DNA from: 13-1-40CM-70-15 sp964641215
GTDB taxonomy: Bacteria; Gemmatimonadota; Gemmatimonadetes; Gemmatimonadales; GWC2-71-9
Direction of reading: 5' to 3'
NCBI GenBank assembly: GCA_964641215.1
Contig: CAZXKD010000068.1
Span: forward strand, 1 to 14,060
Length of the DNA stretch: 14,060 nucleotides
In this document: one piece after another, positions 12,508-14,060 of the stretch
Position numbering within the stretch: position 1 is the stretch's first letter
Layout: each line of letters starts with the position of its first letter
Notes under the pieces: generated by a model
Told to the model about the DNA's origin: nothing
The model's input: only the letters and a program-made list of their open reading frames with translations
Database searches by the model: none
Made by a program: the position numbers and the translations under genes

Positions 12508-14060
12508 GTGCCCTACACTAGTGAGATCGAGAAGCTGGAGCGTCGCTGGCTTGAGAATCCCAAAGGGCGCAATTTCGCCCCTCTCGCGGACGCCTATCGT
12601 AAAGCAGGAGAACTAGATAGAGCCATCGATCTCTGCAAGAGCGGGCTCGAGCGCCACCCCGATTACGTCAGCGCCCACATCGTCTACGGTCGCTGCCTCA
12701 TCGACAAGAAAGACGACCCCGGAGCCGAGGAAGTGTTCCGCAAGATCCTGGCTCTCGACAAGGAGAATATCCTCGCGCTCAAGGTGCTGGCCGAGATCGC
12801 GGATCGCAACAAGCGGTTCGAGCAAGAAATCGAATGGCTCACACGGTTGCTGGCGGCCGATCCGATGAACGGGGACGCGGCCGAAGCCCTCAGCAAGGCG
12901 AGGCCGAAAGCGGCCAACGCACGGACGGTGGTGCCGGCTGCGGCGCCACCGGCCGGCCTGCAGCCCACGGCCCTGGCCGAGGCCGCGACGGCGGCGATGG
13001 GGAAGCCCGACTTCGTTGTGGAGCAGGCGTCGCCTCCTAACGCGACTGTGCCGACGACCGCGGCGCCGTCCAAAGACGTCGAGCCCTTCGACGGCACGAT
13101 CGACCTCAACGCCGCGGCGCAGCAGATCGCTCGGGCGGAGGGGATCGAGGTCCAGGAGGACGTCGAGCTCAGGTCGGACGCCGCGCCGCTCGAGGGACTG
13201 GCCCGGACGCAGTATGAGGGCAGCGGCATGTTCAAGGTCGATCGGCAGGATGACGCGACGAGCCCTCCGCCGCTGGACCTGCCGGATATCATGGAGGACC
13301 TGCCCAAGGTCGACCTGCCGCTGATCATGCCCGAAGACGTCGCGCCTCGTGCTGCGCCGCCGCCGCCGCCGCCGCCCCCGCCGCCCCCGCCGCCCAAGCC
13401 ATCTGCTGCCACCCAGGTGGCCAAGCCACGCCGCGCGACTCCCGTCCCTCCGTCTCCGCCCGCCCCGGTTCCGGCGGCGGTGGCCTCCTCCGACGACGAC
13501 GGAGCAGCCGACCCGGCGGCCCTCGCGAATCTCGAGCCGGTGGTGACGGAGACGATGGCCGAGCTGTACTTGAAGCAGGGCCACCGCGAAGACGCGCTGC
13601 GAGTCTTCGAGGCGCTGCTGGCGCGGCGTCCGGGGGACGCACGGCTGCGGGCCAAGGTGAACGAGCTCTCCCGAAAGAAGGCGAAGAGCGGCCAGTCAGT
13701 GGGCGCGTTCCTGAGGAGTGTGCTCACCGTGAGGGGCACGCTCGACAGCGCCTTCGCCGGGACGGAACGTGGTGGGGCGGTGGAGGAGTCGTCACCCGGC
13801 GCGCCCACGCGCCCCGCGCCCGATTCGATCTCCCTTGACTCGGTGTTCGGCGACTCGGACGGCGGGGTCGGGGGAGTGGAGGATGAAGGAGGGGCAGGGG
13901 GCGGGGGGGGTGGGGGGAGGGGACGCACCTCACTCGCACAGGTCGAGCCCGCTGCCGTCGCGGCGCCCGCCCCCCCCCCTCAGCCGGCGGCCGCGGTCAC
14001 GGCGTCACCGCGCTGCCCTGTCGCAACGGGCGGCACAAGCGGGACACCGTTCGCGGGAGT
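12508..14060 (+). CDS. TPR repeat protein with long Pro/Ala linker (3' truncated)
   Basis: The frame is open from GTG 12508 to the window end, at least 517 residues with no stop. The start MPYTSEIEKLERRWLENPKG leads into TPR repeats over residues about 10-130 (FAPLADAYRKAGELDRAIDLC, ALDKENILALKVLAEIAD). A Pro/Ala-rich acidic linker (about 133-340) follows, including 13 consecutive prolines (13357-13395). A further TPR-like unit lies at about 347-390 (ETMAELYLKQGHREDALRVFEALL), then SISLDSVFGDSDGG. It has no signal peptide and is probably a cytoplasmic scaffold; its partners are unknown. It shares its general plan, TPR block, Pro-rich linker, second TPR block, with the TPR protein at 5974-8728. 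After about 13895 the sequence turns to G and C runs, and the reading there may be corrupted by sequencing error. It is expressed from a divergent promoter region shared with ppiD. Confidence 0.85.
   Translation, partial: MPYTSEIEKLERRWLENPKGRNFAPLADAYRKAGELDRAIDLCKSGLERHPDYVSAHIVYGRCLIDKKDDPGAEEVFRKILALDKENILALKVLAEIADRNKRFEQEIEWLTRLLAADPMNGDAAEALSKARPKAANARTVVPAAAPPAGLQPTALAEAATAAMGKPDFVVEQASPPNATVPTTAAPSKDVEPFDGTIDLNAAAQQIARAEGIEVQEDVELRSDAAPLEGLARTQYEGSGMFKVDRQDDATSPPPLDLPDIMEDLPKVDLPLIMPEDVAPRAAPPPPPPPPPPPPPKPSAATQVAKPRRATPVPPSPPAPVPAAVASSDDDGAADPAALANLEPVVTETMAELYLKQGHREDALRVFEALLARRPGDARLRAKVNELSRKKAKSGQSVGAFLRSVLTVRGTLDSAFAGTERGGAVEESSPGAPTRPAPDSISLDSVFGDSDGGVGGVEDEGGAGGGGGGGRGRTSLAQVEPAAVAAPAPPPQPAAAVTASPRCPVATGGTSGTPFAG

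Noticed and set aside
12684..13928. Minus-strand ORFs opposite the second TPR gene
   Set aside because: They are Ser/Ala/Arg-rich shadows. The plus frame is open throughout with TPR repeats and a good promoter.
1..14060. CRISPR array, insertion sequence, tRNA or rRNA, phage or defence genes
   Set aside because: No regularly spaced repeats, transposase motifs, cloverleaf or rRNA-like stretches, or defence domains were seen on either strand.

Overview
The window is GC-rich, densely packed bacterial chromosome. It reads like a metagenomic scaffold: it contains a 10-N gap, and G/C homopolymer runs sit at both ends and at the gap. The gene families suggest a diderm from or near the Gemmatimonadota: an LptD-like outer-membrane protein end, a lipoprotein, a membrane-anchored parvulin beginning MLRAMRENTK, a DUF4321-like protein, paired TatA proteins, and TPR proteins with long Pro/Ala linkers. 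This placement is an inference from remembered family resemblance, not a search result.

Layout. (1) 1-1396: the end of an LptD-like gene, then a lipoprotein with a fibronectin-III-like part and an EF-hand-like loop. (2) 1397-1552: no gene. It holds an imperfect inverted repeat built of GATGCG units, a second GC hairpin, and a promoter-like pair just before hutH. (3) 1553-6056: the histidine degradation genes hutH, hutU and hutI, joined by 4-nt overlaps (GTGA, then CTGA). Together they convert histidine to urocanate, imidazolonepropionate and formiminoglutamate. No formiminoglutamate-processing enzyme, regulator or transporter lies in the window. (4) 5974-10502: a tight same-strand run of a large TPR protein (split by the gap), a trans-polyprenyl diphosphate synthase, a small DUF4321-like membrane protein and two different TatA proteins, with intergenic gaps of 1 to 17 nt. 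(5) 10516-12360: a convergent ppiD-like peptidyl-prolyl isomerase on the minus strand. (6) 12361-12507: a divergent promoter region. (7) 12508 to the end: a second TPR protein, running off the window.

How the genes relate. Regions 3 and 4 could form one long transcript, because hutI runs 83 nt into the TPR gene. A promoter-like TTGTCC-17-TATCTT also places a start immediately before the TPR ATG. Much of regions 1, 4 and 5 concerns the cell envelope: outer-membrane assembly, lipoprotein, polyprenyl carrier synthesis, Tat export and periplasmic folding.

Main observations. The gap at 7303-7312 is flanked by two unmerged copies of about 235 bp. Overlapping them restores one continuous reading frame of about 828 codons for the TPR gene. 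Two genes have a -10-like hexamer exactly 9 nt before their ATG, hinting at leaderless transcripts. hutI appears to start at a CTG. I found no clear new defence or mobile system, and no tRNA, rRNA, CRISPR or insertion sequence.
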